From Antedon mediterranea (Eukaryota > Echinodermata > Crinoidea > Comatulida > Antedonidae): a stretch of DNA of 64,000 nucleotides. The position numbers and the translations under genes are program-made. The notes under the pieces are model-generated. The model was not told the origin of the DNA, ran no database searches, and worked only from the letters and a program-made list of their open reading frames with translations. The stretch is from contig NC_092671.1 of assembly GCF_964355755.1 (NCBI RefSeq), positions 10,737,001 to 10,801,000 of the forward strand. Reading direction: 5' to 3'. This document shows, piece by piece, positions 24,487 to 36,144 of this stretch (its first letter is position 1; every line of letters begins with the position of its first letter).

Positions 24487-26026
24487 GACCGGCAGCCCAG
24501 AGACATTTGGTTAGATGAGCTAGGTACCAATATCTGACTATTTAAGTGTGTTGGGGGTCACTTGAAGTGAATGAAAATGGGAGTCTGCCGGGTACCCCCT
24601 GCTGCGTCTAGACCGGGGGGACCCCGAAACGTGCTAAAAAATCGGCACAGGTTAGATGAGAGAGATACCACCTAATTTTACCACCATGGGATGCCCATTG
24701 GCATCCTTATAACAGTATCACAAACGACAGACTTTTTCTCTGCTGCAAAAGGCCCGCCAGACCCCCCCGAGGGAGGGCCTAAAATGGGGTTAGCATAGAT
24801 GAGTGAGGTACCACTCAAAATCAATTCCAAACGAACAAGTTGTGTTCATACAATACTAAATGGATAACAACAGACTAATTGTCTGCTGCACCGCAAGTGC
24901 CAGACACCCTAAAGTTAGACTAGAGGCCCCCCTTCCCCCAACTAACCCAGCTTAGATATTGTAGATACCACCAGCAACCAATGTTATATGATTTAGCACA
25001 TTGTAAGCAATACCAAATGACCTATTACAGACTATCTGAACACTGCCCTGGCCCTGGCAGACCCCTCTAAAGTTAGACTAGAGACCCTCTTTCCCCAACT
25101 AGCCCAGCTTAGATATTGTAGATACCACCAGCAACCAATGTTATATGATTTAGCACATTGTAAGCAATCACCAAATCACCTATTACAAACTATCTGTACA
25201 CTGCCTTGACCCTGGCAGACCCCTCTAAAGTTCGACTAGAGACTCCATTCCCCCAACTGGCCTAGCTTAGATATTGTTGATACCACCAGCAACCAATGTT
25301 ATAATTATGATTTAGCACATTGTAAGCAATACAAAATGACCTATAACAGACTATCTGTACACTGCCTTGGCACTGGCAGACCCCTCTAAAGTTCCCCCAT
25401 TTACCCCAAGTATATAGCTTACCTTAGATATTGTAGATACCACCAGCAGAAACAAAATAACCACCCAAAACAACATGTTTAATTGAATAAAGTTTAACTT
25501 TAATCGAACTAACACAAAACAATTGAAAATATATCACATCAATGACGATAAAATGACCATTACCATTCTAAAGGGGAAAAATAGTTTAAGAGTTTCAATT
25601 AAAACTTATATATTATAAGCCAAATATATATAACAAGTATGGATTCGGGTAAATTTAGCATTCCTTGCCTTTGGATGTCAAAGATACATCCGTCTGTAAC
25701 TCTTGGACATATTTTGAGAGAAAGCTTAGTAATCACCCTAATCAAATTCAGGATTGTAGTAACTTAATCTTAAGTGATTTGATTAATTAATAGTGGGTAA
25801 TTTTAAATGCTGTATATTATAATCTTAATCCTGTATTCATATGTATATATATATATTTATAAATCCAAAGGCAAATTACTGAAAAAATGACAATGCTGTG
25901 GGTATCAGTGGCTGGATCTCAATGGAGATACAAAAAAAAAGCGAAAAGCTAAATCAAAACGATAAAGTAAACAGCCAGAAAAGTTAGCAGAGCTTTCGCG
26001 CAACACTAGCCCTTCATCAGTGCAAG
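24487..26026 (+). repeat. FB1 left arm
   Basis: Matches 28,597-30,156 in inverse orientation. It contains five to six ~155-bp units, then ttaattgaataaagtttaac, a LINE C-terminal remnant and the Penelope-like end (aaggcaaattactgaaaaaa to cccttcatcagtgcaag). Confidence 0.85.
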
Positions 26027-26279
26027 TCTTATATAGATGCGTTGAGGCTGCAAACGTGCTCAATTGGAATCAAGAGCGAATATATATTTTTATAAAGTAG
26101 ATGGAACACGGACGTCTATTACACGGTGTTTCACGTTAAACGATCTTCAGATAGACTGAACAATACCGTATCTCGATCGAAAAAAATATTTAAAAAAAAA
26201 TTATAAATATATATAATTTTTTTTTATGTACTTTATTTATGTAGATATGTAGTACTGTATCTATTAAAAAAGGTATTTG

Positions 26280-28290
26280 AACAAAATTAGAGATCTCAAT
26301 GAGATCCAAATTGACAATTGCCGCAAAATCCTCACTGAGTTTGACGTTGAAATTCACTCTAGAACTAAGAAGTTGAAAAGAGAACTTCCTGCATCCTAGT
26401 TTCAAAACAAATTCAGGATTATCGCCAATGACTGCCGTAAACAATCAACGGTAATGGCCCGAAGGGAACATCACAAATTTGGTCTACCATGCAGACTTGG
26501 TCATTTCAACACAAATGACTCTACCTTCGGATGACTTCAGGGCTTTTAGGAAACCCTGCAGAAGGTTCGTTGGGACATATAACAAGAATCAGAGCAACAC
26601 CTCTGATTCAGTTGTTGAAATTAATTGTCGACTTTCCGAAGGAGAGAAAAAACTTCCTTCCCGAGGACTTAAATTCTGCCCAAAACCAAGGCAGGTCGGC
26701 GCACAACAACTATCTTTGGATATAGAGTCTTTTTCTAGAAGATTACGATTACGTGAATATTTTGCTGATTCAGACAGCAGCACCACGCAAAACGAAGGCA
26801 ACGTTAACAAATTTAAACCAAAAAGTTCCTGGAATCCACCTAAAAATCGTTGTCCAGCTTTAGAAACATTTATCCAGGCTATTGAGGAGGATGTACAAAA
26901 CTACGTCCCGAGTCCAGATAAACGTGACAATCTCAAAACAAGAGAGGCAGGTCATTGCCAAATTGCGTCAGCGTAATGATATCATCATTAAACCCGCTGA
27001 TAAAGGTTCTGCCACTGTTGCTATGTACATCAAATTTTATTAAGAGGAATTCTTAAGACAGCTTCATTATATATCGTAAACTCACAACGGAACCCACCCC
27101 GGAAATTGCGGATAAGGTGGCAAAATCTGTTTCTGTGATGGTAAAAAAAAACACTCCATCGATCCTAAGATTTACAGTTACCAAATCCACTAGTAGCGTT
27201 GATTTTGTGGACACTATAGTGACCATAGAAAATGGTACTCTCAAAAGTGACCTATTCCGTAAATCCACTGATAAAAATATGTACCTGCTCCCTAGCAGTT
27301 GTCATCCCCAACATTGTACTAAAAACATACCGAACAGTAAAGCATTACCTATCAGACGTATCTGTTCTTCAGATTTAGATTTTCAGAATCGTACCGAAGA
27401 ACTAACCGGACATCTCCGGAGTAGAAATTACAAACCTATCAACCTAGGTTGCCTCCATTACGGGGCTGTTAATTTATTGAGAAACATATGCCCATTCTAC
27501 AGTCCACAGAACGTCTCAGGACTGTTTTTCCGGAACCACCCATTATTGCATTTCGTAGACCTCCCAACCTTCGTGATATATTAGTCAGATCCAAATGTAA
27601 GAGTGAAATTAACTCTCATGACAGTCAAAATTTGGGCAGTCACCTTTGCGGCAAATCTTGCAAAACTTGTTCATTGGTTGATTCTACTGAAAAATGTAAG
27701 AGTAACCAAACTGGCCGCATTTTTCGGATAAGACAATCCGCCACTTACAGCTTGGTTTAACAGATACAAAACAATTACAACAACTCAGAAACACTAAAAT
27801 TACGACGAAACAGATAAAGATTGGAATTAAAAATGTCAATATGGGGATGGGCCTGGACTAAACTATTATAATATAAACTTAATCTACTGATGTAACCACT
27901 TTTGAGAACATTGACTCTACAAAAGGGAACACAAAGGATACTATTGTTTCTTAAATTACGGGCGGGAACACGAATACCGAAATAGGTAGGTGTTTGTGGC
28001 AAACAGTACGTCGGAGAAACAAAAAACACTCTCCGTATGAGAATGACACAACACAGATCAGCTATCAACACATTAAAGCTTGTTCAACCTGTAGCCGAAC
28101 ATTTTATTTCATCTGGTCACTCGATAAAAAATTTCAGAGTTATTGCAATATTCCATGTGTCAAATGGAGCGACAAAACTTGCAAAGACAAGGAAAACCAC
28201 TGGGAATTACAACTTAAAACCACAAAACCTGTTGTACTTAACATTAGAAACATACTCCCAGGCTGGTAAAATTATTCCATTGTCTACCTA
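26280..28290 (+). pseudogene. Penelope-like retroelement pseudogene, RT core deleted, GIY-YIG present
   Basis: Reading frames in order encode an N-terminal coiled segment (IHSRTKKLKRELPA), SRGLKFCPKPRQ, the family signature DIIIKPADKGSATV, then DKVAKSVSVMVKKN. At about 27,160 the frame jumps directly to TSSVDFVDTIVTIENGT, KSTDKNMYLLPSSCHPQHC and RRICSSDLDFQNRTEEL, which normally follow the RT palm. Motifs A, B and C (FDVxSLF, GSPxS, YxDD) are therefore missing, and the join is in frame. Downstream come RLRTVFPEPPIIAFRRPPNL and a GIY-YIG nuclease stretch (CGKQYVGETKNTLRMRMTQH). Stops and frameshifts break the ORF, and a LINE fragment interrupts it at 27,775-27,990. It cannot encode an active RT. 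Confidence 0.8.
27775..27990 (-). mobile_element. LINE C-terminal fragment inserted in the Penelope-like pseudogene
   Basis: The minus strand encodes GIRVPARNLRNNSILCVPFC, LKSGYISRLSLYYNSLVQAH and IDIFNSNLYLFRRN. The same peptide stretch, on the plus strand, ends the LINE remnant at 34,330-34,520 (IRVPARNLRK, VNSLVQAHPHID), so both come from one LINE family. Confidence 0.75.
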
Positions 28291-28317
28291 AATTTAAGTT
28301 TCAATATTAACCACCAT

Positions 28318-28460
28318 TTAAGCTGTTTTTAGTCGCGTGGACGCGACTCTATAGTTCACTATGTCGGCGGTCGGTCGGTCTGTCGGTCTGTCTGTCGGTC
28401 CGGTATCACTATGCGTTTTAGCACGCGACTTATGGCTGTTGGCCATGTTTAGTTTCATTC
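28318..28460. repeat. Low-complexity insertion (gtcggtcggt type)
   Basis: A short GC-richer stretch with gtcgcgtggacgcgactc (an inverted pair) followed by imperfect cggt/ctgt tandem repeats separates the GIY-YIG remnant from the FB1 right arm. Origin unknown. Confidence 0.5.
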
Positions 28461-28596
28461 CAAAATTGTTTATACTGTATCTCTACCAAGCTACCTTCTT
28501 TGTTTTCTACTCTTATTCAGACTCCACCCTGTCTCCTTTTGTTGTATTTCTTTTATTCCTGTCCACCCAGGCAGCACTTGCCAGCTCTTATCCTTC

Positions 28597-30156
28597 ACTT
28601 GCAATGATGAAGGGCTAGTGTTGCCCGAAAGCTCTGCTAACGTTTCTGGCTGTTTTACTTTATCCTTTTGATTTAGCTTTTCACTTTTTGTTTGTATCTC
28701 CATTGAGATTCAGCCACTGATACCCACAGCATTGTCATTTTTTCAGTTATTTGCCTTTGGATTTTATTTATATATATAAATATATATAGAGGATTAAGAT
28801 TATAATATACAGCATTTAAAATTACCAACTATTAATTAATCAAATCACTTTGGATTAAGTTACTACAATCCTGAATTTGATTAAGGTGATTACTAAGCTT
28901 TCTCTTAAAATAGGTTGCAAGAGTTACAGACGAATGTATCTTTGACATTCAAAGGCAAGGAATTCCAGATCCTCACAATTCTTAGCAGGAATGCTAAATT
29001 TACTCGAATCCGTACTTGTTTATATTTGGCTTATATAAGTTTGAAGTGAAACTCTTAAACTATTTTTCCCTTTAAAATGGTAATGGTCATTTTATCGTCA
29101 TTGATGTGATATATTTTCAATTGTTTTGTGTTAGTTCGGTTAAAGTTAAACTTTATTCAATTAAATATGTTGTTTTGGGTGGTTTTTTTGTTGCTGCTGG
29201 TGGTATCTACAATATCTAAGGTAAGCTATATACTTGGGGTAAATGGGGAAACTTTAGAGGGGTCTGCCAGTGCCAAGGCAGTGTACAGATAGTCTGTTAT
29301 AGGTCATTTGGTATTGCTTACAATGTGCTAAATCATAATTATAACATTGGTTGCTGGTGGTATCTTCAAGATCTAAGCTAGGCCAGTTGGGGGAATGGAG
29401 TCTCTAGTCGAACTTTTAGAGGGGTCTGCCAGGGCCAAGGCAGTGTACAGATAGTTTGTAATAGGTCATTTGGTGATTGCTTACAATGTGCTAAATCATA
29501 TAACATTGGTTGCTGGTGGTATCTACAATATCTAAGCTGGGCTAGTTGGGGAAAGAGGGGTCTCTAGTCTAACTTTAGAGGGGTCTGCCAGGGCCAAGGC
29601 AGTGTACAGATAGTCTGTAATAGGTCATTTGGTATTGCCTACATGTGCTAAATCATATAACATTGGTTGCTGGTGGTATCTACAATATCTAAGCTGGGTT
29701 AGTTGGGGGAAGGGGGGCCTCTAGTCTAACTTTAGGGTGTCTGGCACTTGCGGTGCAGCAGACAATTAGTCTGTTGTTATCCATTTAGTATTGTATGAAC
29801 ACAACTTGTTCGTTTGGAATTGATTTTGAGTGGTACCTCACTCATCTATGCTAACCCCATTTTAGGCCCTCCCTCGGGGGGTCTGGCGGGCCTTTTGCAG
29901 CAGAGAAAAAGTCTGTCGTTTGTGATACTGTTATAAGGATGCCAATGGGCATCCCATGGTGGTAAAATTAGGTGGTATCTCTCTCATCTAACCTGTGCCG
30001 ATTTTTTAGCACGTTTCGGGGTCCCCCCGGTCTAGACGCAGCAGGGGGTACCCGGCAGACTCCCATTTTCATTCACTTCAAGTGACCCCCAACACACTCA
30101 AATAGTCAGATATTGGTACCTAGCTCATCTAACCAAATGTCTCTGGGCTGCCGGTC
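28597..30156 (-). repeat. FB1 right arm
   Basis: Inverse copy of 24,487-26,026. Small indels distinguish the arms (for example gtattgcctacatg versus gcacattgtaagcaatac), so they have diverged since duplication but remain strikingly similar. Confidence 0.85.
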
Positions 30157-31682
30157 TAAGTTAGATCGCTGGCAATAAATGAATGCATAAAAGTGCATAA
30201 TAGCCCTCTGACGTACTCTCACGGTCAATGGAACGTCGTGGTTTTCTAGGCGCTGAAGCATGAAGTGAACGCGAACGTTTTTTACTGTATATTATATTCC
30301 CCGACAAAAAGTACCCGTGTTCCCCGACGGGGGGGGGGGGGGGGGGGGGCGCTAGGCTCCCCGACGAGGGGGCTAGAGCCCCCGTAGCCCCCCGCTGGCA
30401 CCACCACTGATTTATATTCCTCAACAAATTGCTGTAAATAAATATTATAGATAGAGCTAGCAAATAGCATTTGCCTTCACCCAGTGTGCTTTTTTCGGGG
30501 CTGCTCCTAGATATACGTTCGCATTGAACTTGAACGCAAAACAAAATACGGAGTAAATGATCAAACAATCGGCGGTTCCGCACAGAGCACGCGCATCTAA
30601 CATACGGCAACAAATAGTTATCGTCATTTAAATTATCGACGTGTTGCTGCTGGTGGTATCTACAATATCTAAGGTAAGCTATATACTTGGGGTAAATGGG
30701 GAAACTTTAGAGGGGTCTGCCAGTGCCAAGGCAGTGTACAGATAGTCTGTTATAGGTCATTTGGTATTGCTTACAATGTGCTAAATCATAATTATAACAT
30801 TGGTTGCTGGTGGTATCTTCAAGATCTAAGCTAGGCCAGTTGGGGGAATGGAGTCTCTAGTCGAACTTTTAGAGGGGTCTGCCAGGGCCAAGGCAGTGTA
30901 CAGATAGTTTGTAATAGGTCATTTGGTGATTGCTTACAATGTGCTAAATCATATAACATTGGTTGCTGGTGGTATCTACAATATCTAAGCTGGGCTAGTT
31001 GGGGAAAGAGGGGTCTCTAGTCTAACTTTAGAGGGGTCTGCCAGGGCCAAGGCAGTGTACAGATAGTCTGTAATAGGTCATTTGGTATTGCCTACATGTG
31101 CTAAATCATATAACATTGGTTGCTGGTGGTATCTACAATATCTAAGCTGGGTTAGTTGGGGGAAGGGGGGCCTCTAGTCTAACTTTAGGGTGTCTGGCAC
31201 TTGCGGTGCAGCAGACAATTAGTCTGTTGTTATCCATTTAGTATTGTATGAACACAACTTGTTCGTTTGGAATTGATTTTGAGTGGTACCTCACTCACGT
31301 TTTTTACTGTATATTATATTCCCCGACAAAAAGTACCCGTGTTCCCCGACGGGGGGGGGGGGGGGGGGGGGGGGCGCTAGGCTCCCCGACGAGGGGGCTA
31401 GAGCCCCCGTAGCCCCCCGCTGGCACCACCACTGATTTATATTCCTCAACAAATTGCTGTAAATAAATATTATAGATAGAGCTAGCAAATAGCATTTGCC
31501 TTCACCCAGTGTGCTTTTTTCGGGGCTGCTCCTAGATATACGTTCGCATTGAACTTGAACGCAAAACAAAATACGGAGTAAATGATCAAACAATCGGCGG
31601 TTCCGCACAGAGCACGCGCATCTAACATACGGCAACAAATAGTTATCGTCATTTAAATTATCGACGTGTTTGAGGATGAGGA
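29190..31682. repeat. Tandem duplication of the FB1/hAT right end
   Basis: 29190-30642 is repeated immediately at 30643-31682. The repeat is near-identical and is joined through gtt microhomology. The second copy lacks about 430 bp (equivalent of 29845-30275), with ctca|cgtt at the deletion join. It therefore carries a partial FB1 arm and a second hAT right end, including a second poly-G run (31,351-31,374; first at 30,331-30,349). Two look-alike ORFs (30161-30613, 31291-31761, minus) lie in the copies; their proline runs translate the poly-G and they are not taken as genes. Confidence 0.85.
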
Positions 31683-31689
31683 AAAAAGT

Positions 31690-32690
31690 ACGATCTTTTT
31701 GCTCATTGGTTATATAGCATGCTGCACGATAGTGTCTTTTCCGGCCATCTAGGGGTGTCATTTAACAAAATTCGCTTCGCATCAGGCGATGTCTATTTGT
31801 AATAGAGCAGAGCCCCTATTCGGGACAAAAACAAACTTGTACCCTTAATAGGAGAGATTTAAAAGGGGGAAAACAAACAAACAAATACTGTAGAAAAATG
31901 AACAATCTGAACCAAAAAAATTGAAAAGAATTGAAATTTTAGCCAACGTTTCAAACCCCCCAAAAAAATAATACTTCCAATTTTTATATCCATTTCTGTA
32001 GTAATAACAATATAAATGATTATCTAATCTTTTGTTTTTGATGGAAAAATAGATATATTGTTCCATTTTTATAGCGGCCATTTTCATGTTCCATAATAGA
32101 TTCACTGTGGCCAAAAATTTAACTCTTTTTTTGCCTTTGTTTTTTGCGGAAGTGATTAACTTTATTAAAGCACAAATAAAACAACAAAATGGCCTATTCA
32201 ACATCTGATCTTATTAATCTGGGATGTTTTGGAGGGGACAATACATTTAGAATAGATAATCATGCCATTTGGCACACTCAAACGTATGCACGTCAGTTGT
32301 ACGAACATCAAACATATTAAAATTACAGATATGTTCAGCTATACAATTTTTATGTGTCATACATTCTAATAATTATACCCTATAGATCTATAGTCATGTT
32401 TCATTAAAACAAATTAAATAATATTTTTTATAATGAGGGGATTAATTGTAATTATGGTGCTATTTACAAATAATTATTATATAACCCATGTGAAATTCCG
32501 TTATCTGTCATTAGTTATTGCGTTTCAGTCGTTTAGCCGGGAAACAATACATAGGTATACTAATATTGTATAATTATTATTTTTTTACTTGATAATATAT
32601 TTTCTTTAAATTGTTAAACAATACAATAATTAGAATAGTAGTTTAGCCATGTTTCCACAATCAACAGCTGATAATTAAATATAAATGCCG
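31690..32690. other. No gene recognised
   Basis: AT-rich DNA with a 119-codon minus-strand ORF (31845-32204) that has no recognisable domain and poor coding character. I see no splice-supported gene. Confidence 0.35.
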
Positions 32691-34560
32691 CCATAATTTG
32701 ACCATGAAATTTGAGCTATCTTGAAACGTTCTTTTCAGAATGTGGACAAAACATCACACTTTAAAAATGATTTCATTACGGCCAGAAAAACGTTCAAAAA
32801 GCTTGCCAAAAAGAATTAATCACAATATATCTCACAAAATCTAATCCCAAGCGCTTTTGGACATGGATCCAGACGAAAACCAAAACGTCATCTTATCCTC
32901 CGGCCGTCTGTTTTGAACTACAGGTACAAGGTCGCGGAGAGTTCGAAAGATAAAGCTACTTTGTTCAATTCATTTTTTCATTCTGTTTTTCAAAAATCTA
33001 GATTCACGTATTACTGACCAACATCATGCTTTCCCTGAATCATCTCTTGATTAATTATTTAAGTAATTAAGCCTGTTTACAAATTGATTGCGTCTATCAA
33101 ACCACATAAAGCTTCTGGCTGCGATGAGCTGAGTAACCATGTTTTAACAGTTTGTGCGAAGCCTCTTTCTATTCCTATCTGTTCTATTTTAACAAATCTC
33201 TGACTTTTGGAAAATTCCCATCCTTCTCGAAACAATCTATATGTTGTCCCTATCCACAAATCTTGTTCCAAGAAATCAGTCACTAATTACACACCGATTT
33301 CAATTTTGCCTACCATTTAAAAACTTTTCGAAAGAGTCATGTATAATCACATTTGGTCCCATGTTCATCCTACCATCTCTCCCTATCAGCATGTTTCGTT
33401 CATGTCATGTTTTAGGTCATGTGAAACAAATCTTGCTTGTCTTCTGACTACTGTATACAATGTGACGTTATATAGGCCTATACTGACTTTTCAATTTCAA
33501 GAGCTTTCGATTTGGTGCCACACAATCTTCTTACTTTTAAACTTCAACGACTTGGTTTTAATCCTCATCTTTTGTCCAGGTTTAGAAGCTATTGGGTGGT
33601 AGACGTCAACGTGTAGTTATTGACGGAGAGGCATCGGAGTGGCTTCCAGTTCACTCAGGTGTTCTTCAGGTGTCAAATCTTGCCCCCTCTATTTGAATCT
33701 GTTTGTGAAAGATTCCTTCGCTTTTTCGCCATTTTGTATGTTTGCTGACGAAATAAAAATTATTAAAACTATTAACAGTTATGAAGATTCAGGGAGACCT
33801 TATTAAAGTTAGTTCCTGGTCCATTTTGTGGGGCATAATGTTAAACCTTTCTAAGTGAAATATTTTTTCTTTTACTTTAAATAAAAATAAAATTGTATAT
33901 GTTTATTTCATCGACCTATCAATAAGGTGCATCAACATCGTTATCTCGGTATTATTTTAGATAGTTCCCTTACCTTTTCTTTTCATGTTGATCATCTTCT
34001 TAAAAAATACAATAAGCTGCTTGGGCTGATGTGGCGCAATGGAAAATATCTTAATCTTCCAAAGTTTATCTATATCGCCCTTATCCAAAATAATTTAGAC
34101 TTTTGTTTTGTTATTTATAATTCAATCTCCAAAATACAAGGCTCACCGACTCCACTCTAGATTTGTGCGCTACATCATCCACAATCAGAATAACCTTTAT
34201 AAATGTAACAATCCTTATAATTGTGATGATGAAAACATTTACATTTTAATCTCCCCATTCCTTACGTAGATGTCACAATGATCTTATTTTTCTTTTTAAA
34301 TGCAATTTTATCTCCCAATTTTGATATTCGTGTTCCCGCCCGTAATTTAAGAAAAAACAATCTCCTCTGTGTTCCATTAATAGAGTCAATGTACTTAAAA
34401 ATGGGCACATTAGTAGATTAAGTTTATCTTATAAATAGTTTAGTCCAGGCCCATCCCCATATCGACAATTTTAAATCCAATCTTTATCTGTTTCGTTGTA
34501 ATGTTAGTGTTTCTGAGTTGTTGCAATTGTCTTTGTATCTGGTAAACCAAGCCAAGTGGC
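32690..34560 (+). pseudogene. Non-LTR retrotransposon (LINE) remnant with RT segments
   Basis: Interrupted frames on the plus strand encode LINE RT landmarks: an upstream SSKDKATLFNSFFHSVFQKS, KPHKASGCDELSNHVL, KLFERVMYNHIWSHV, FQFQELSIWCHTIFL in the motif A region, and GEASEWLPVHSGVLQ in the motif B region. A thumb-like segment follows (GIILDSSLTFSFHVDHLLKK) and the C-terminal IRVPARNLRK/NSLVQAHPHID. Many stops and frameshifts; the YADD region is not preserved. It is inactive. Confidence 0.75.
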
Positions 34561-36144
34561 GGATTTGTTTATGCTGTTGTTTCTGGTTTCAAAACAAAAT
34601 GTGGAACAGGGTATAAAAATAACTGAGTTTCATTAAAATCGGTTAATTATCTGATATGGACCGTGATGCAAACAATGAACAGTAGGCCTATCATGGATAT
34701 TAAATTGATTTTTACTAGGCCTACCACACAATAAGGCATAGCTGATTTAATTAAGTCTTATCATCACTAAATGAAACATACAAGACATGACAAATGTTAC
34801 AATAAGAGATAAAAGGTAAGCATTATTAACAAAAAGTCAAACTAAATTGATTAATGAAATGAGGAAAAGAGACAAGTTTAAAAAGAAATATAACAAATCA
34901 CCCTCCTCTCAAGTCTCGAAGGAATTTTAAAAACAAAGACATTCGGTAAATTTGCTAATTAAAAAATGTAAAAAAGTGTATTTTGATGTTGATTTAAATG
35001 TTGTAAACTGGTTCAGAAATTATTTAACTGACCGTAACCATATAACAAATGTAAATGGCTTCTTCTCAGAATCATGTAACAGTGTCTATGGGATAACCCA
35101 GGGGTCTATCCTGGGCCTTTTGTTGTTTTTATTGTATATAAACGATCTTTCAGATGTTGTTAAACATGTTAAACTGAGTATGTATGCAGATGACACTGTT
35201 TTGTATTATATACTGTATATGTATATTACATATCTAAAGATCCCAAAAAAAATTGTTAACAAAATTAATATAATGGAAAATCAAAACTGTACTAGTAGTT
35301 ACTATAAAGTTATGTAAGAATGTAATAAATCAATTGAATTAAGTTTAGGCAGAACACATAAGTGTAATACATCTGCTATGATAATATTCTATATATGAAA
35401 TAATGCTAAACATAAGGTTATACCTATAATAAAGCCATACAATATAAAACTAACAAACAACTAGGCCTATACTAAAACTAGTAAATGATAGAAATAAATG
35501 TATTAGGGTAAAACATAGACTGAAACACACCAACATATAAGTAAACAAACACATGTAAATGGCCAACATAGTAAGAACAGAACTTTTAAGGTTTAGAAAT
35601 AGTGGAATGAAACAAATTTTATACAAGGCCAAAACATAAAAATTAGCATATAATGTGTGTATAATAACTATGTTAAACTGATTCGTAAATGTAAATAGGT
35701 CTATCAATGTGTGTATGGGTGTATATATTTGTAATGGATGTAAAATAAGGTCAAAAGAAAAAAGAAACATACAAATTGTGAGTACTGATTTAAAACATAA
35801 TAAAAGAAACAGCTAATTTGTAATACATTTCTTAATATAAAGTAAATTTAAATGATAAATAGTCGTACTTTTACTATAACTTGCAATAAACATAAAATGT
35901 ACGTTTTTAAAGCATACTTTTACTCCATCGATTTTATGTAGCCTACATGTATAGATATAGTGCCTTTTTAACTAATATATTGAATTTTATTACATTGAAT
36001 AAATTCATCTGGTTCCAAATAATATTTTTGTGGATTTTTACTTTTATGTTGAACCAAAACGAACGAAAAGGAATAAAATTACCTTCGTGACGTTTCGCCG
36101 ACAATCTGTCAGACCTAAAACAGCTGATACTCCTGGAAAATGAG

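Larger units (their letters stand above)
24487..30156. mobile_element. Foldback element FB1 with 1.5-kb inverted arms and TA flanks
   Basis: Inverted arms span 24,487-26,026 and 28,597-30,156. Termini are GACCGGCAGCCCAGAG and CTCTGGGCTGCCGGTC, each next to TA (24485-24486, 30157-30158). The outer two thirds of each arm is a tandem array of degenerate ~155-bp units: gcttagatattgtagata recurs near 24,950, 25,107, 25,266 and 25,420, with aatgacctattacagac and ctggcagacccctctaaag in each. The inner third holds a LINE 3' fragment and Penelope-like terminal sequence. The loop (26,027-28,596) is a Penelope-like pseudogene. The termini match FB2, so both belong to one family. FB1 encodes no transposase and must be non-autonomous. 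Confidence 0.8.
21826..30417. mobile_element. Composite hAT-like element with 8-bp target duplication, filled by nested insertions
   Basis: The left terminus CAGGGGTGGCGCCAG begins at 21834; the right terminus CTGGCACCACCACTG ends at 30409. Both are immediately flanked by ATTTATAT (21826-21833 and 30410-30417), an 8-bp duplication with central TA as in many hAT elements. Subterminal C/G-rich stems (gcgggggctac, gcgagggggctat / ctagagcccccgtag) match in inverse orientation. The interior holds the smaller hAT element (22,811-24,102), FB1 (24,487-30,156) and duplicated internal sequence. A second copy of the right end lies at about 31,420-31,435 because of a later tandem duplication. Whether this span transposed as one unit is inferred. 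Confidence 0.6.

Noticed and set aside
25990-26026. Hammerhead-like ctgatga ... gggc ... gaaa in the FB1 arms (also 28,602-28,632 and 13,620-13,655).
   Set aside because: The left arm keeps ctgatga but its helix II is broken (gggc versus gcgc); the right arm has the gggc/gccc helix but a changed core; the third copy has no gaaa. I could not form helices I and III in any of them.
30161-31761. Two similar minus-strand ORFs of about 150 codons.
   Set aside because: They are the same transposon terminus read twice because of the tandem duplication; the proline run is the poly-G tract.
35450-35770. A 106-codon minus ORF rich in hydrophobic residues.
   Set aside because: Low-complexity AT-rich DNA between LINE and Penelope sequence; no homology, and composition alone explains the hydrophobic translation.
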